The notes beneath the pieces were generated by a model. That model was not told the origin of the DNA, did no database searches, and saw nothing but the letters and a program-made list of their open reading frames with translations. From contig CM055095.1 of assembly GCA_029204225.1 (NCBI GenBank), forward strand, positions 37,598,597-37,662,596: 64,000 nucleotides of DNA, written 5' to 3'. Position 1 is the stretch's first letter. Each line of letters starts with the position of its first letter. Below, piece after piece: positions 33,687-44,536 of this stretch. This DNA comes from Diphasiastrum complanatum. Lineage: Eukaryota; Streptophyta; Lycopodiopsida; Lycopodiales; Lycopodiaceae. Made by a program: the position numbers and the translations under genes.

Positions 33687-36235
33687 ATTCTTTCTTAAAA
33701 AACAAATTGATAATTTTGAATTATAGGTTTTCTTTTTTGATATAATTTACAAAAATACAGCTATAATTATTTTCAAAAGATATTGGTTTTTCATATTTGT
33801 AAGAATATGAAAAAAAAATGTACCAAGTCATGAGAAATTTTAATTGAATATAATATGCTATTTTCAAGATTCAAATTCGAGAAATATAGAATAAAAGCTA
33901 TTGTTTGAAAAAAACAGTGTGCGAGCTTTGTAGACTATTTCAAATATTCCATAGCAATTTGCAGTTTGCAATTTCGAATTTCATTTTTCATATTGCATTG
34001 GTGTTTGTGAGAAAGGCGAATACCTCTCTTTTTGCCATCTTACACTTGATAAAAAAGATGGCTTTCTAACAGCTGACTTTTTCTAACAAATGCTAACATT
34101 CTGAGAATATTTTAAATATTCTACAAAGCTCTCTCAATTTTTTTTCAAATGAATGATATATCTTGAAACTGGAATAAAACAAATGGAAAATAAAATTAGC
34201 AAATAAAACACAATTTATGATGCATGATTTCTTTCTTGACGAATAACGATAATGAGATTATCAAATTTTTAGTAAAATTCAAATTTGTTTTACAATGCCC
34301 TCTACTTTTGGATAGGATAATTTAATCAAACCAAATGAACATGTGTACGAAGTCTAAATTCAGAATGTCAAAAACAATAACTAGCAAGGATTGATTTTTA
34401 ATTGTAAACCTGAATTAAGAAAATTTGTTTTAGCGTAGAATTGTATATCAATTCCAAAAAAACCTGCTAATTTGAGGGGTACGAAGAATGCTATCTACTA
34501 TAATTCTGCAGTAGTAAGGCATTATTCAATGGAAGCTGCAATGCTACCAAACACTCTCAAATCACTTACATCTAGTTTTCAATTCGTGTAGGGTTCTTTT
34601 AGAATCTGATTTTTTACAACGTTTTCAAGACTTCGATTCCAAAATAAATCGACGTCTTAGTGAAACTTGTTAATGAGAAGTGTAATTATAGTTTCTAAAT
34701 TGAAAAGTTCAAACAAAGCTATTTTGGCATGGCTTGTTATTGTTAGAACTGAAATTTGTTTTTTGACTGTCTGATCAGTGATTTGTTTACATGTATTATA
34801 TCAATTTGCAAAAAAACGTGTAGTTATATCAATTGTTGATAAAAACCATTGTTTCAGCTTTCAGAGATAAGGATAAATTTTGAGAGGGAAATTGCCACCT
34901 CTTCTTTTGTCATCTTACATTTGACCAAAAAAAAGGCTGTCGAACAACTAATTTTTTTTAGCAAACACTAACATTGTGGAAAGATCTCAAATATTCTACA
35001 AAGCTCATTCAATGTTCTTTCAAATGAGATTTTTTATTCTATATTTATGAAAAGAATGATTTCCTCAACAAAAATAACATATTTAGACTCACTTAAACAA
35101 CCTTATCATTAGCAATCTAAATTAGCTAAAATATATTATCAACTGTCAACTATTTCAGTTTGGACATTGTTCTAAATTATTGCTCACCTCGAATGTCTTG
35201 ATTGTTTCGGAAAATTTTAAAAACACATGACATCTAATTCTTGTAATTACCAAATACTTGATGACATGTCTCTTTTCGGCGATGATAATTTCATTTTAGT
35301 AGAGACATGGATTATGCTTGACATCCAAAGTTTCTTTGGTCTCAAGTTCGAGCCTTCCCTTGGAAACCAAGAAGCATTTCAGTAGAGACATGGATTATGC
35401 TATTGTATTTAGTTGTTGCTATTTTTTTTTTTCAAATGTAGCTACAACATAACGACATGAAACATGTGTGATGAGTATGAAATTTACTTCAAAAAGGTAA
35501 AACTTTTGAAGATTTTCTTTGTTTAGATGTTAGACAAATCATATGCCTTTAATGTCATTGAAATGAACTCAAGATAGTAAAAGACAATAATTCTTTGATT
35601 GCATATTTGCATATGTCAACTTCAAAACAATATTTGCCTACAGGTTATGAAAGGGCAAAAAGCAACTTGAAATGGCAAACAACTCACCTACCGACTGTTC
35701 TGATGCTTTTCAGCACCTTCAAATATATAGCAATTACCATGAAGTACAAAAGAATGAGCATTAATTGTTTCTCAAATCTTATATTGAAAGGTTGGGATAT
35801 TTCACTTATGAAACTCGGCTTTTGATCAAGGTGTAGGTTTTGTGTCGAATGCATGACCTAGCACTATTGCAGGTTTATATATTACATTGAAGGCAAAACA
35901 CGAGATGGTTTTGGGATCTTTCTATTATGACAAGGCTGTTTGCTCCATTTTGAATATATACACTTCTCGCCCTTCATGTAAAACATGGAACCAATGGCAT
36001 GTAGACTTTAGTGCCCTTCATGTAGGGCAATATTCTATCAATCATCAAATTAATCTCTACAATACTTTGAAAAATCATCAGTTAATCTCTACTATAGTTT
36101 GGAATTCGAGAAAATGGTGGATCTATACAAACATGCTTCTATGCAACATCTATATTTCAATTATCAATATCGCATACAATTCACTTGCCTTTAGACTTTT
36201 TATTCGAATCAGGACAAAATTGTGTAGCTAGTTAA

Positions 36236-36399
36236 TATGTTTTGCTATCAAACATCTATGCAGCTGCAGCTAGTAGGAAGGATGAGTTAGGAAACATCAG
36301 AAACGAATTGAAGAATGCCTGTGGAAAAAAATGCCTGGGTGCAGCTGGATCGATATTGATAATGAAGTGCATGTCTTTGTTGTAGGTGATGTAAAGAAT
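36236..36399 (+). pseudogene. PPR E/E+ domain fragment
   Basis: Starts YVLLSNIYAAAASRKDELGN, the classic E-motif opening of plant PPR editing factors, and continues IRNELKNACGKKCLG. After a frameshift near 36340 it reads WIDIDNEVHVFVVGD, the E+ motif that follows. The expected DYW deaminase does not follow. It is a relic from the C-terminal part of a PLS-class PPR gene. Confidence 0.8.
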
Positions 36400-36740
36400 G
36401 TGGGTCTGAGGGCCATGTACACACACGTACCCACGCGAGCCGTGTACCGGGATCCCAATCCCAGTCGCCTAGCCACCCGCCATCAGTCTAACCCCCAAAA
36501 GGGCTAGTACTAGGGGATAGAGGATATGGAGAAGCCCAACTTATTTCTGGGAGAGTTCAAGGCAAGCAGTTACTTATAGGACATTGAGAATTCTCAGGAC
36601 CTTCACTAGGCACTCAAGCCCACGACACTTTCCTTTGTGTGGCTTGCAACATGCACTCTTCAACAGGTGATGCAACTCATCCACCATTGTCTGCTTGAGC
36701 AAATGCAGAGGGCAAACAGCTTCACTCTAACACCATAAAA

Positions 36741-36863
36741 AGAGATGTGATTATAGGAAGTACCCTCTTTGACATACATGCAAAATGTGGCTGCACATAG
36801 GATGCCCATCTGATCAACAAATCTAAATGAGATGTGCTTTCATACACTACTATGGTTATTGGA
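36741..36863 (+). pseudogene. PPR repeat fragment with stops
   Basis: Reads RDVIIGSTLFDIHAKCGCT, stop, DAHLINKSK, stop, DVLSYTTMVIG. It is closely similar to the PPR relic at 30181-30327 but with two stops. Because it lies 3' of an E/E+ piece it cannot be collinear with that piece, so at least two PPR-derived insertions or duplications occurred. Confidence 0.75.
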
Positions 36864-37406
36864 AAAATAAAAACAACCACAATCTGAAACATCTGTTTGT
36901 AAGCTGATACGAATCTTGGGATGAGAGATTGGAAAAAGAACTTACAATTAAATGCTTTTTTCTTGAATCCTAGATGCTTAATTTGATATTTTCTCCCAAA
37001 CTTGTTGGAGTTAGTTTTAAAACAATCATGTGATTTTTTGTTTTTGACAAAGTGTAAGTGTGCCAATAATCTAGTGAACTACTTGATTTTTTTACAATTA
37101 TAAATATATTTCTGAGTAGCTCAAAGAGTTAGTAGTTGTCTAAGAGTATCAAGCAAAAAAGGATTTATAAGCATAGTACAATGATCCAGTCCATGGAATC
37201 AGGGTTGGTGATTTTGTTATCTCCCCCTTGCTTATTTTTAAGGGGAATGAGAAACTTTCTATGGAATGTAGCATGCCACATTTCAGACCTTATTTTGTCA
37301 TTCTAGGTTGTTAAGGCACCCATTAAATTAAGTTACGACTAATAATTGGCAACTCTAGTATTGCTCTTGAAGGCTATTCATATGATTGCTCCAAAAAAAC
37401 ATAAGT

Positions 37407-38243
37407 TCTCAAAGTACAGCAAAATGGACCAAGAATAGATCTGAATCAGATCCACAAGTGTGATTGGATGTTAGATTAGATCAACCTATCAATCTACACA
37501 AGATTAGATAGCATTTATATCAAATCTAGATGAATAAATCTAACAAGAACAATCATTATTGATCAAAACTTGTACTTGCTGGTTTCACACGTGTGAAAAT
37601 CTGTCAGAGTACCAACAATAGGCTGAGAATAAAGTATACTAATCTTAGAACCCAATCAATGCATAAAAACACAAGACAAATAGAGAGAAAACACTAGAAT
37701 TGCTCCAAAACCAAGATTTAGCTTCCATATCAATTATGGCCAAATGAGCCACCATATATACACAAGAGCTGATGCTTACTCAGCTGATTTGGCATTTGTG
37801 ATAGTGCCTACTCATCAAAGGATCCACCAATAATCATCAATATGGCACATGGACCAAGTTTCCTAACTTATAGCCACCTCCCTTGATTTTAGGCAATTTT
37901 CCTAATTTATAGGGACTTGCACAAATATCTACTACAAGTTGGATCTCACCTACTACTGATGTTTGGACACATGTGAGCAATCCTTGGCACGTGTGAGATC
38001 ACTCCTATCCATGTGAAATAGCTTTTCCTACCAATAAAATGATGCCAAGTGGCATATAGCTAGAAAACTAGATTTTGGCCATTTTAGCCACTAGATCTCA
38101 AATGAAATGGTATGTACAACCTATATGACTCATCTAAATGATAAATGCATTTAATTCACAGGTGGGAACAGGCTCCACACATGTGTAAACATAATATGTA
38201 CATGATTTTGGCCTAGATCAAGCATGATTTTGACATTTTCACA
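37407..38243 (-). repeat. 3' LTR of the copia element
   Basis: An 837-bp LTR next to the polypurine tract. It holds the palindrome TTTCACACGTGTGAAA at 37583-37598 and further cacatgtg/cacgtgtg-like sites. The outer end is TCTC where the other LTR has TGCC, a likely mutation of the terminal TG. Confidence 0.9.
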
Positions 38244-38254
38244 CTCCTCAAAAT

Positions 38255-40297
38255 CTAGCTTGGTAAATTCAGTATACATCTATCTACAACTCCAAGTGCT
38301 AATCTTAACTTCACAAATGGATCCTTTGCCAATGGTTTGGTAAATATATCAGCAACACAATCTGAAGATGAAACATGGATGAGCTTGATCTCCTTTGCTT
38401 GTACCTTCTCTCTCACAAAGTGATGTGAAATCTCAATGTGCTTGGTTCGAGCATGGAAGATTGGATTGTTGGCAAGTTGTTGGGCTACTTGATTGTCACA
38501 ATAAATGCATGGAATATCTTCAGCCTTGATCACTTGAAGCTCCTCCAATAGTCTTCTTAGCCATAGGATCTCCTTTGTTGTTGTTGTCATAGCTTTATAC
38601 TCGGATTCGGTTGATGAAAGTGAGATAGTATCGTGCTTTTTGGAAAGCCAAGATATGACTCCTCCACATAGGAATGTAGCAAAGGCACTTGTGGATATTC
38701 TATCCACTTTGTCACCTGCAAAATCTGAGTCCGAGTACGCACTCAAACAAAGATTAGTCCCTTGATATACTATGCCAAAGTTTCTAGTAGCCGAGATGTA
38801 CCTTAACACTCTTTTGGCACTCTTCCAATGACATATTAGTGGACTTTGCATGTATTGACTCAATTTGCCAACATAAAAGCTAAGATCTGGTCTAGTGATG
38901 GTCAAATAGATCAAGGAACCAATAAGTTTTCTATAGGTAGTGATTTCCTCAAAGGATGCTTCATCACTTTCCCTAGAAACTTTTACATTTAGTTCCATGG
39001 GAGTTTCAACTCCTTTACAATCTTTCATGCCAAACTTTTCTAAGATGGATCCAACATACTTAGATTGACATATGAAAGTAAAATCATTGCATCTAGTAAC
39101 TTCTATTCCAAGTATGACCTTTAGAAGTCCTAGATCTACCATTTTAAACTCACTAGACAAGGAAATTTTTACATCTATAATGCCATCATGATCATTTCCT
39201 GTGAGAATAATATCATCAACATATAAAACCAAAATGATGATCTTTCCGTCATTACATTTGTAGTACAATGATGGTTCATAAGAACTTACAACAAATCCAA
39301 TGGAAATAAGATAAGAATGCAACCTAGAGTACCAAGCTCTAGGTGCTTGCTTGAGCCCATAAAGACTCTTCTTCAAAAAGCACACTTTGTCTTCTTCTCC
39401 ATCTTTGATGAAGCCCTCGGGTTGGCACATGTAAATTTCCTCCTCCAAGAATCCATTCAAGAAAGCATTTGTCACATCAAGTTGAAAGAGCTCCCACTTG
39501 AAAGAAGTAGCAAGGCATATCATCAATCTAATGGTTACAAGCTTTGCAACAGGAGCAAAGGTTTCATCATAATCTATGCCTTTGACTTGTAAAAAACCTT
39601 TTGCTACAAGTCTTGCTTTATACTTATGAATGGAACCATCTTTATTATACTTCAATCTATATATCCATTTACAAGTAAGAGGCTTCTTTCCATAAGGTAG
39701 ATTAACAAGATCCCAAGTTTGATTTTCCAACAAAGCATCAAACTCTACTTGCTTAGCATCCTTCCAACTTTGAGACTTAATTGCTTCTTCAAAACATGTT
39801 GGTTCTTCAAGCATAGTAGTCAAGAAAGAATAAGAGGTGTGTAGTTGAGAATCTTCCCTTTGCTTTCCTTTGTCACTATAAGTGAGCCTTGATGGCTCGG
39901 CCCTCACTCTTGTTGATCTTCTTGGCACCTTTGGATCTTGAGCAAGATCCTCTTGGTCTTGAACTCCTTGAAGCTCCTCCTTGGCCATAGCATGATCACT
40001 GATAAGATGAGAGTTGTTGGAAAGTACCTTCTCTTTTCCATTGAGAGATTCATCAAAAAGTACATCTCTACTTACAACAACTTTCCTGGTAATAGGATCA
40101 AATATCCTATATGCTTTACTATTTTCACTATAACCAACAAAGATGCCTTTAAATGAAGTAGCATCTTCCTTTTTCCTTACTTCTAAAGGAATGTGTACAT
40201 AACAAGTACATCCAAAAATTTTCAAATCACTAAGATTTGGCTTTTTGCCATACAATGCTTCATAAGGTGTGAGACCTCCAATGGCACTATTAGTCAT
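38255..40297 (-). pseudogene. pol: Copia integrase tail, reverse transcriptase and RNase H (680 codons)
   Basis: A single open frame of 680 codons. It holds the integrase C-terminus (TPYEALYGKKPNLSDLKIFG, residues 10-29), the RT (WDLVNLP; KYKARLVAKGF; FQLDVTNAFLNG; SLYGLKQAPRAWY; catalytic YVDDIILTG at 359-367), the RNase H (SAYSDSDFAGD at 519-529, STESEYKA at 562-569, YCDNQVA at 599-605) and the usual tail ADIFTKPLA. All catalytic acidic residues that I can check are present. It is separated from the integrase core by a frameshift near 40300, so it cannot be made as part of an intact polyprotein from this copy. Confidence 0.93.
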
Positions 40298-40301
40298 TCT
40301 A

Positions 40302-41060
40302 TTACATAGAAAGTTTGCACATAAAATAGCTTCTCCCCAAAATGAAATAGAAAGTGATGCATCTGATCAATGCCTTAGCACACTCACATAGTGTTCTATT
40401 TTTTCTCTCGGCCACCCCATTTTGTTGTGGGGTGTATGTGCAAGTAAACTCTCTTCTAATGCCATTAGTTTGACAAAACTCTTTCATACTATTGGAGATG
40501 TACTCCCCTCCATTATCACATCTTAATACTTTCAAGCTGGCATTAAGTTGCTTTTCTACAAGAGTTTTGAACTTCACAAAGGTTTCAAACACTCCACTTT
40601 TCTTAGACAAGAGGTAAATCCAAGAGTATCTTGATTTATCATCAATAAAAGTGACATACATAAGAGCTCCACCATTAGATTCATGTGAAAAAGAGTGAAC
40701 ATCTAAGTGAATAAGATCAAGAGGAGAGTTAGAAGATCTCTTGAAAGATTGCTTATGAGACTTGGAGAGTCCACAAGCTTCACAAAGCTTGCCACACTTG
40801 GATATGGCTTTGGGAAGTCCAATTGCTAGCTCTTTGTTCACCATGGTCTCCATAGCTTTGTAGTTAGGATGGCCTAACCTCTTGTGCCATAGCTCCACTT
40901 GAGAGAGCTCCTCCCTTGCCATGTTAACACTTCCAACCATCACATTAGCATCCAACTTAAATAACCTTCCTTGCTTAAAGCCATTAGCAATACATTTATC
41001 ATTCTTCAAGATGGAACATGCTCCATGCTTGAAATCCACTATCCATAAGTTGACCAACAC
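40302..41060 (-). pseudogene. Copia GAG-pre-integrase and integrase core
   Basis: 252 codons with the HHCC zinc finger (LWHKRLGHPNYKAM then CEACGLSKSHKQSF) and the integrase catalytic core: first Asp in LIHLDVHSF, second in LRCDNGGEY, Glu in PQQNGVAERKNRT. Frameshifts near 41050 and 40300 separate it from protease and RT. Integrase would insert the cDNA copy into chromosomes. Confidence 0.9.
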
Positions 41061-41400
41061 TTAACAAGTTCTTTGTAATAGAAGGTACATAAAGAACATT
41101 GTCTAGATCTACTTTCTTAGATGATCCAAGACATAATGGAATGGATCCAATTCCTACAATCTCACATTCTTGATCACTTGCAGTGAAGATAAACTTCTTA
41201 GAGTTATTGTAAGAAAGTAAGGTAGAAAAGTAGTCTTTTTGGTGAGTCATGTGGGAACTAGCCCCACTATCAATCCACCATGTGTTGTGATTAGATGTTT
41301 GTGTTAAGGAAGCCATCAAAGATAAGTTGCATTCATCCTCCTCCTCAAGCACAAGGTTGCCCGGTTGTCCTTCTCTTGGGCATTCTTCTTCTTGTAACAC
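40999..41400 (-). pseudogene. Copia aspartic protease
   Basis: 133 codons with WWIDSGASSHMTHQKDYFS (active-site DSG), then EIVGIGSIPL, LDNVLYVPSITKNLLSVGQ. Both ends are frameshifted relative to Gag and integrase. The domain itself looks complete. Confidence 0.9.
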
Positions 41401-42191
41401 TCGGATGCAAAGTGTCCTTTCTTACTACAGAAAAAACACTTAAGCTTCTTCTTGTCCTTCTTACTCTTGCCTTTTGAACTTGAAGCTCCATCCTTGCTCT
41501 CGACCTCCACATATTGGGTCTTCTTGGATGGAACCTTCTTCTTCTTGCCTTTCAAAGAAAAGTTAGCTTTCTCATCACCATCAATCAAAGAAAGAGAACC
41601 AATCCTATTCTTGATATGAAGCATCCTACTATCCTCAGAAACTAGCATACTATGAAGTTTTTCAATAGTAGGAAGTTGATCTTGAATAGCAAATGTTTGT
41701 ACTAGATTAGAATACTCATTTCCTAATCCATTCAAGATTATTTGAGCTAGTTCACTGTCTTGAATCTTGTCACTAATGGAAGATAACTCAATATTCAAAG
41801 ATTTGATTCTAAGAACATAATCTTGGGCACTTTCATTACTTCCTTTCATGCCTTGAAGTATTTGATTTCTTAGCATGAGTATTCTTGAAGTATTTTTGGA
41901 TTCATAAATAGATTTTAGTGAATCCCATGCCTCTTTGGATGTGCTACAAGATGAGATCTCTTTCAACAAGTCATTACTTACATTCATTTTCAAGCAATGT
42001 AATGACAACTTAAATCTCTTCTTGTACTTTACTAATTCTTGAGCTACTTGAGGTTCTTCTTCCACACCAAGAACAATGTCATACAAATCATGAAGTACAA
42101 ATAATGACTCCATTCGAACTTTCCAAATGGCATAATTAGTTGATGAAAGCCTTTCACTAGCTTCAAGTAAGAAGCCACCCATTGATGCCAT
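41316..42191 (-). CDS. gag: Copia Gag with zinc knuckle
   Basis: 291 codons from ATG 42191 (MASMGGFLLEASERLSS). The UBN2-type capsid domain (YAIWKVRMESLFVLHDLYDI, LHCLKMNVSNDLLKEI, RILMLRNQILQGMKG) is followed by a Lys-rich linker and an intact CCHC knuckle CFFCSKKGHFASEC. It lines up with the Gag at 18564-17761 along its length, so both elements belong to one copia lineage. A frame change after the knuckle (about 41390) separates it from protease. Confidence 0.9.
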   Translation of the reverse strand: MASMGGFLLEASERLSSTNYAIWKVRMESLFVLHDLYDIVLGVEEEPQVAQELVKYKKRFKLSLHCLKMNVSNDLLKEISSCSTSKEAWDSLKSIYESKNTSRILMLRNQILQGMKGSNESAQDYVLRIKSLNIELSSISDKIQDSELAQIILNGLGNEYSNLVQTFAIQDQLPTIEKLHSMLVSEDSRMLHIKNRIGSLSLIDGDEKANFSLKGKKKKVPSKKTQYVEVESKDGASSSKGKSKKDKKKLKCFFCSKKGHFASECYKKKNAQEKDNRATLCLRRRMNATYL

Positions 42192-42772
42192 TATTAGTGT
42201 AAATGCACTTGAAACTTAGATGGTTTCACTTAGAGATCTGAACCTATAGTGTCTTCTAGCAATCAATAAGATTGTAGACCTGACCGTACCACTTTAGAAC
42301 AAATCTAGAATGATGGATCTATAGATTACAATCTCAACTTTGCAAATTCACTCCGTTTATAGCACTCAATCTCTCTCAACTTCAAGGTACACTAAAAAAA
42401 ACAGAGAATAAACTTCAATGTACTGTAAACAAGCTCTAATCCACCTATATGATTGATCTAAACCAAGAACAAATCAATGAAATAGAAACAATGCAAGTGA
42501 AAGCTTGAAAAATGCACTAAATTGACTCAAATTGGGTGTATGAAGCTCAAATTGCACCAAAATGAAAAATACTGTTCAAAACAGGTTATGTACGGACCCA
42601 CACGTGTGGAAGGTATACCTGTAGCCCACAGCAAGATTTGGTACAAATATTTTGGCTCTAGCTATCCATTGCAACTCGCTACATCAATATTAGCTTGTTT
42701 TCAAAAACTTGCCAATTTGGGAATAGTTTTAGATCAATCTCTTAAATGCACTTGTACTTGGCTCTGATACCA
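42192..42772 (-). other. Leader and primer-binding site of the copia element
   Basis: Minus-strand PBS TGGTATCAGAGC at 42772-42761, then a 570-bp AT-rich leader to the gag ATG. The leader has another ACACGTGTG site at about 42601-42609. Confidence 0.8.
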
Positions 42773-43566
42773 TGCCAAAGTATAGCAAAATGGACCAAGA
42801 ATAGATCTGAATCAGATCCACAAGTGTGATTGGATGTTAGATTAGATCAACCTATCAATCTACACAAGATTAGATAGCATTTAGATCAAATCTAGATGAG
42901 TAAATCTAACAAGAACAATCATTATTGATCAAAACTTGTACTTGCTCATTTCACACGTGTGAAAACCTGTCAGAGTACCGACAATAGGCTGAGAATAAAG
43001 TATACTAAGCTTAGAACCCAATCAATGCATAAAAACACAAGACAAATAGAGAGAAAACACTAGAATTGCTCTGGCCAAATGAGCCACCATATATACACAA
43101 GAGCTTATGCTTACTCAGCTGATTTGGCACGTGTGATAGTGCCTACTCATCAAAGGATCCACCAATAATCATCAATATGGCACATGGACCAAGTTTCCTA
43201 ACTTATAGCCACCTCCCTTGATTTTAGGCAATTTTCCTAATTTATAGGGACTTGCTACAAGTTGGATCTCACCTACTACTGATGTTTTGACACATGTGAG
43301 CAATCCTTGGCACGTGTGAGATCACTCCTATCCATGTGAAATAGCTTTTCCTACCAATAAAATGATGCCAAGTGGCATATAGCTAGAAAACTAGATTTTG
43401 GCCATTTTAGCCACTAGATCTCAAATGAAATGGTATGTACAACCTATATGACTCATCTAAATGATAAATGCATTTAATTCACAGGTGGGAACAGGCTCCA
43501 CACATGTGTAAACATAATATGTACATGATTTTGGCCTAGATCAAGCATGATTTTGACATTTTCACA
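42773..43566 (-). repeat. 5' LTR of the copia element
   Basis: A 794-bp LTR whose minus-strand end abuts the PBS. It contains TTTCACACGTGTGAAA at 42949-42964. It is shorter than its partner by two internal deletions. Confidence 0.92.
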
Positions 43567-43571
43567 TAAGT

Positions 43572-44536
43572 GAAATGGTTCAATGTCAACATTTTGAAAT
43601 TATATTTCTTCAATAGTTGGTGTTGTCAATACTATATGTAGTGCATTCTTCCATGAAAAGGGCATCGAAGGTTTCATAGGTTTGTTGAAAGCTTGATGCA
43701 AATCAGCTACGAGGGGTGCATACAAGGATAGCTGCATTCATATTGGAGAGAGCCTTGTACGGTAAGAGAGTTTCGTAAGAAATAATACGTATTGGAAATA
43801 TGTTGCCTTTGCATGATTTATTCTTTGATGGATTGCACAAAATCCATTTTTGAAAATAGTGAAGATAGTGTGGTGGAGATTGAAAGAAATGACTTTGTTG
43901 CAAAATATGTTATGTCCGAGGAGTGGAGCATTATAAATCAACTTTCAACTCTTTCATTGGCCAATAAAGTGAGAAAACTATGAGGGGACATGTGTGACAC
44001 GCCAATCAAAGTGAATGAAATCCTAACAAGTTACATTGGAAATGTCTAATTTGTGATGCCACCTTCTCAACTGTCCACAATGGATGGAATGCAAAGGGCT
44101 GATGATTTTCATAACTAGGTTTGATACTCTACGACATCTTTCAGAGATTTTCTAGTGTGATTCGAGCTTCAAGTTGGCTATGAATGTGTGAATGTTGCAT
44201 GCAATTTTCTTTCTTACAATTGAAAAAAATCAATTGCATTTTTTTGGTAGTCTTGGTAAACAATATCCTGTTGGTATTGTGTGTGATTTAAATGTGCTTA
44301 CTATGGAGAGTTTCCATAATGTGTGAAGAGCTGTCAAGCAAAGATGTATAATTGCATTCCTCATGATGCTAAATACACCAGATTGGCAATTCATGACCAT
44401 GCTTTTAAAATTGGGCAATCAGGTGTTCAAGCTAGAAATATAACCAATTTGCAAATATTGTTCATTTGAAAAATCTCAAATATCTAGGCAAGGTCTGTCA
44501 TCAAATGGCGAAAGCCTTTTGATATCAGAACAGTTG
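43572..44536. other. Interval without a recognised gene
   Basis: Short open frames only. A plus-strand stretch near 44399 (ending AFKIGQSGVQ) faintly recalls a PPR linker but is too short to call. The sequence between this and the copia relic shows no LTR end. Confidence 0.35.

Larger units (their letters stand above)
30328..36235. other. AT-rich interval with degenerate repeats, no gene
   Basis: Nearly 6 kb with no supported coding sequence. It contains homopolymer T tracts (30546-30566 and nearby), short repeat families, a CT/CA microsatellite and several degenerate direct duplications, including about 150 bp at 34010-34160 that recurs at about 34880-35030. Its composition suggests old, decayed repeats. 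Confidence 0.5.
37407..43566 (-). mobile_element. Nearly full-length Ty1/copia retrotransposon with both LTRs and TSD
   Basis: 6,160 bp: left (3') LTR 37407-38243 and right (5') LTR 42773-43566, PBS (exact TGGTATCAGAGC complement) at 42761-42772, and polypurine tract (TTTTGAGGAG) beside the left LTR. The element is flanked by the 5-bp direct repeat TAAGT (37402-37406 and 43567-43571). Internal order Gag, protease, integrase, RT, RNase H is the copia order. All domains are present but split over four frames by small indels, so this copy is inactive. The LTRs differ by two deletions (about 31 and 12 bp) and roughly a dozen substitutions seen by eye. Confidence 0.95.

Noticed and set aside
35340-35370. 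Sequence caagttcgagccttccc resembling a tRNA B-box, suggesting a SINE
   Set aside because: No A-box at the right spacing, no tRNA-like fold and no poly(A) tail; the match is short.
39317-40156. Plus-strand frames of 72-91 codons inside the copia pol region
   Set aside because: Antisense shadows of the 680-codon RT/RNase H frame.
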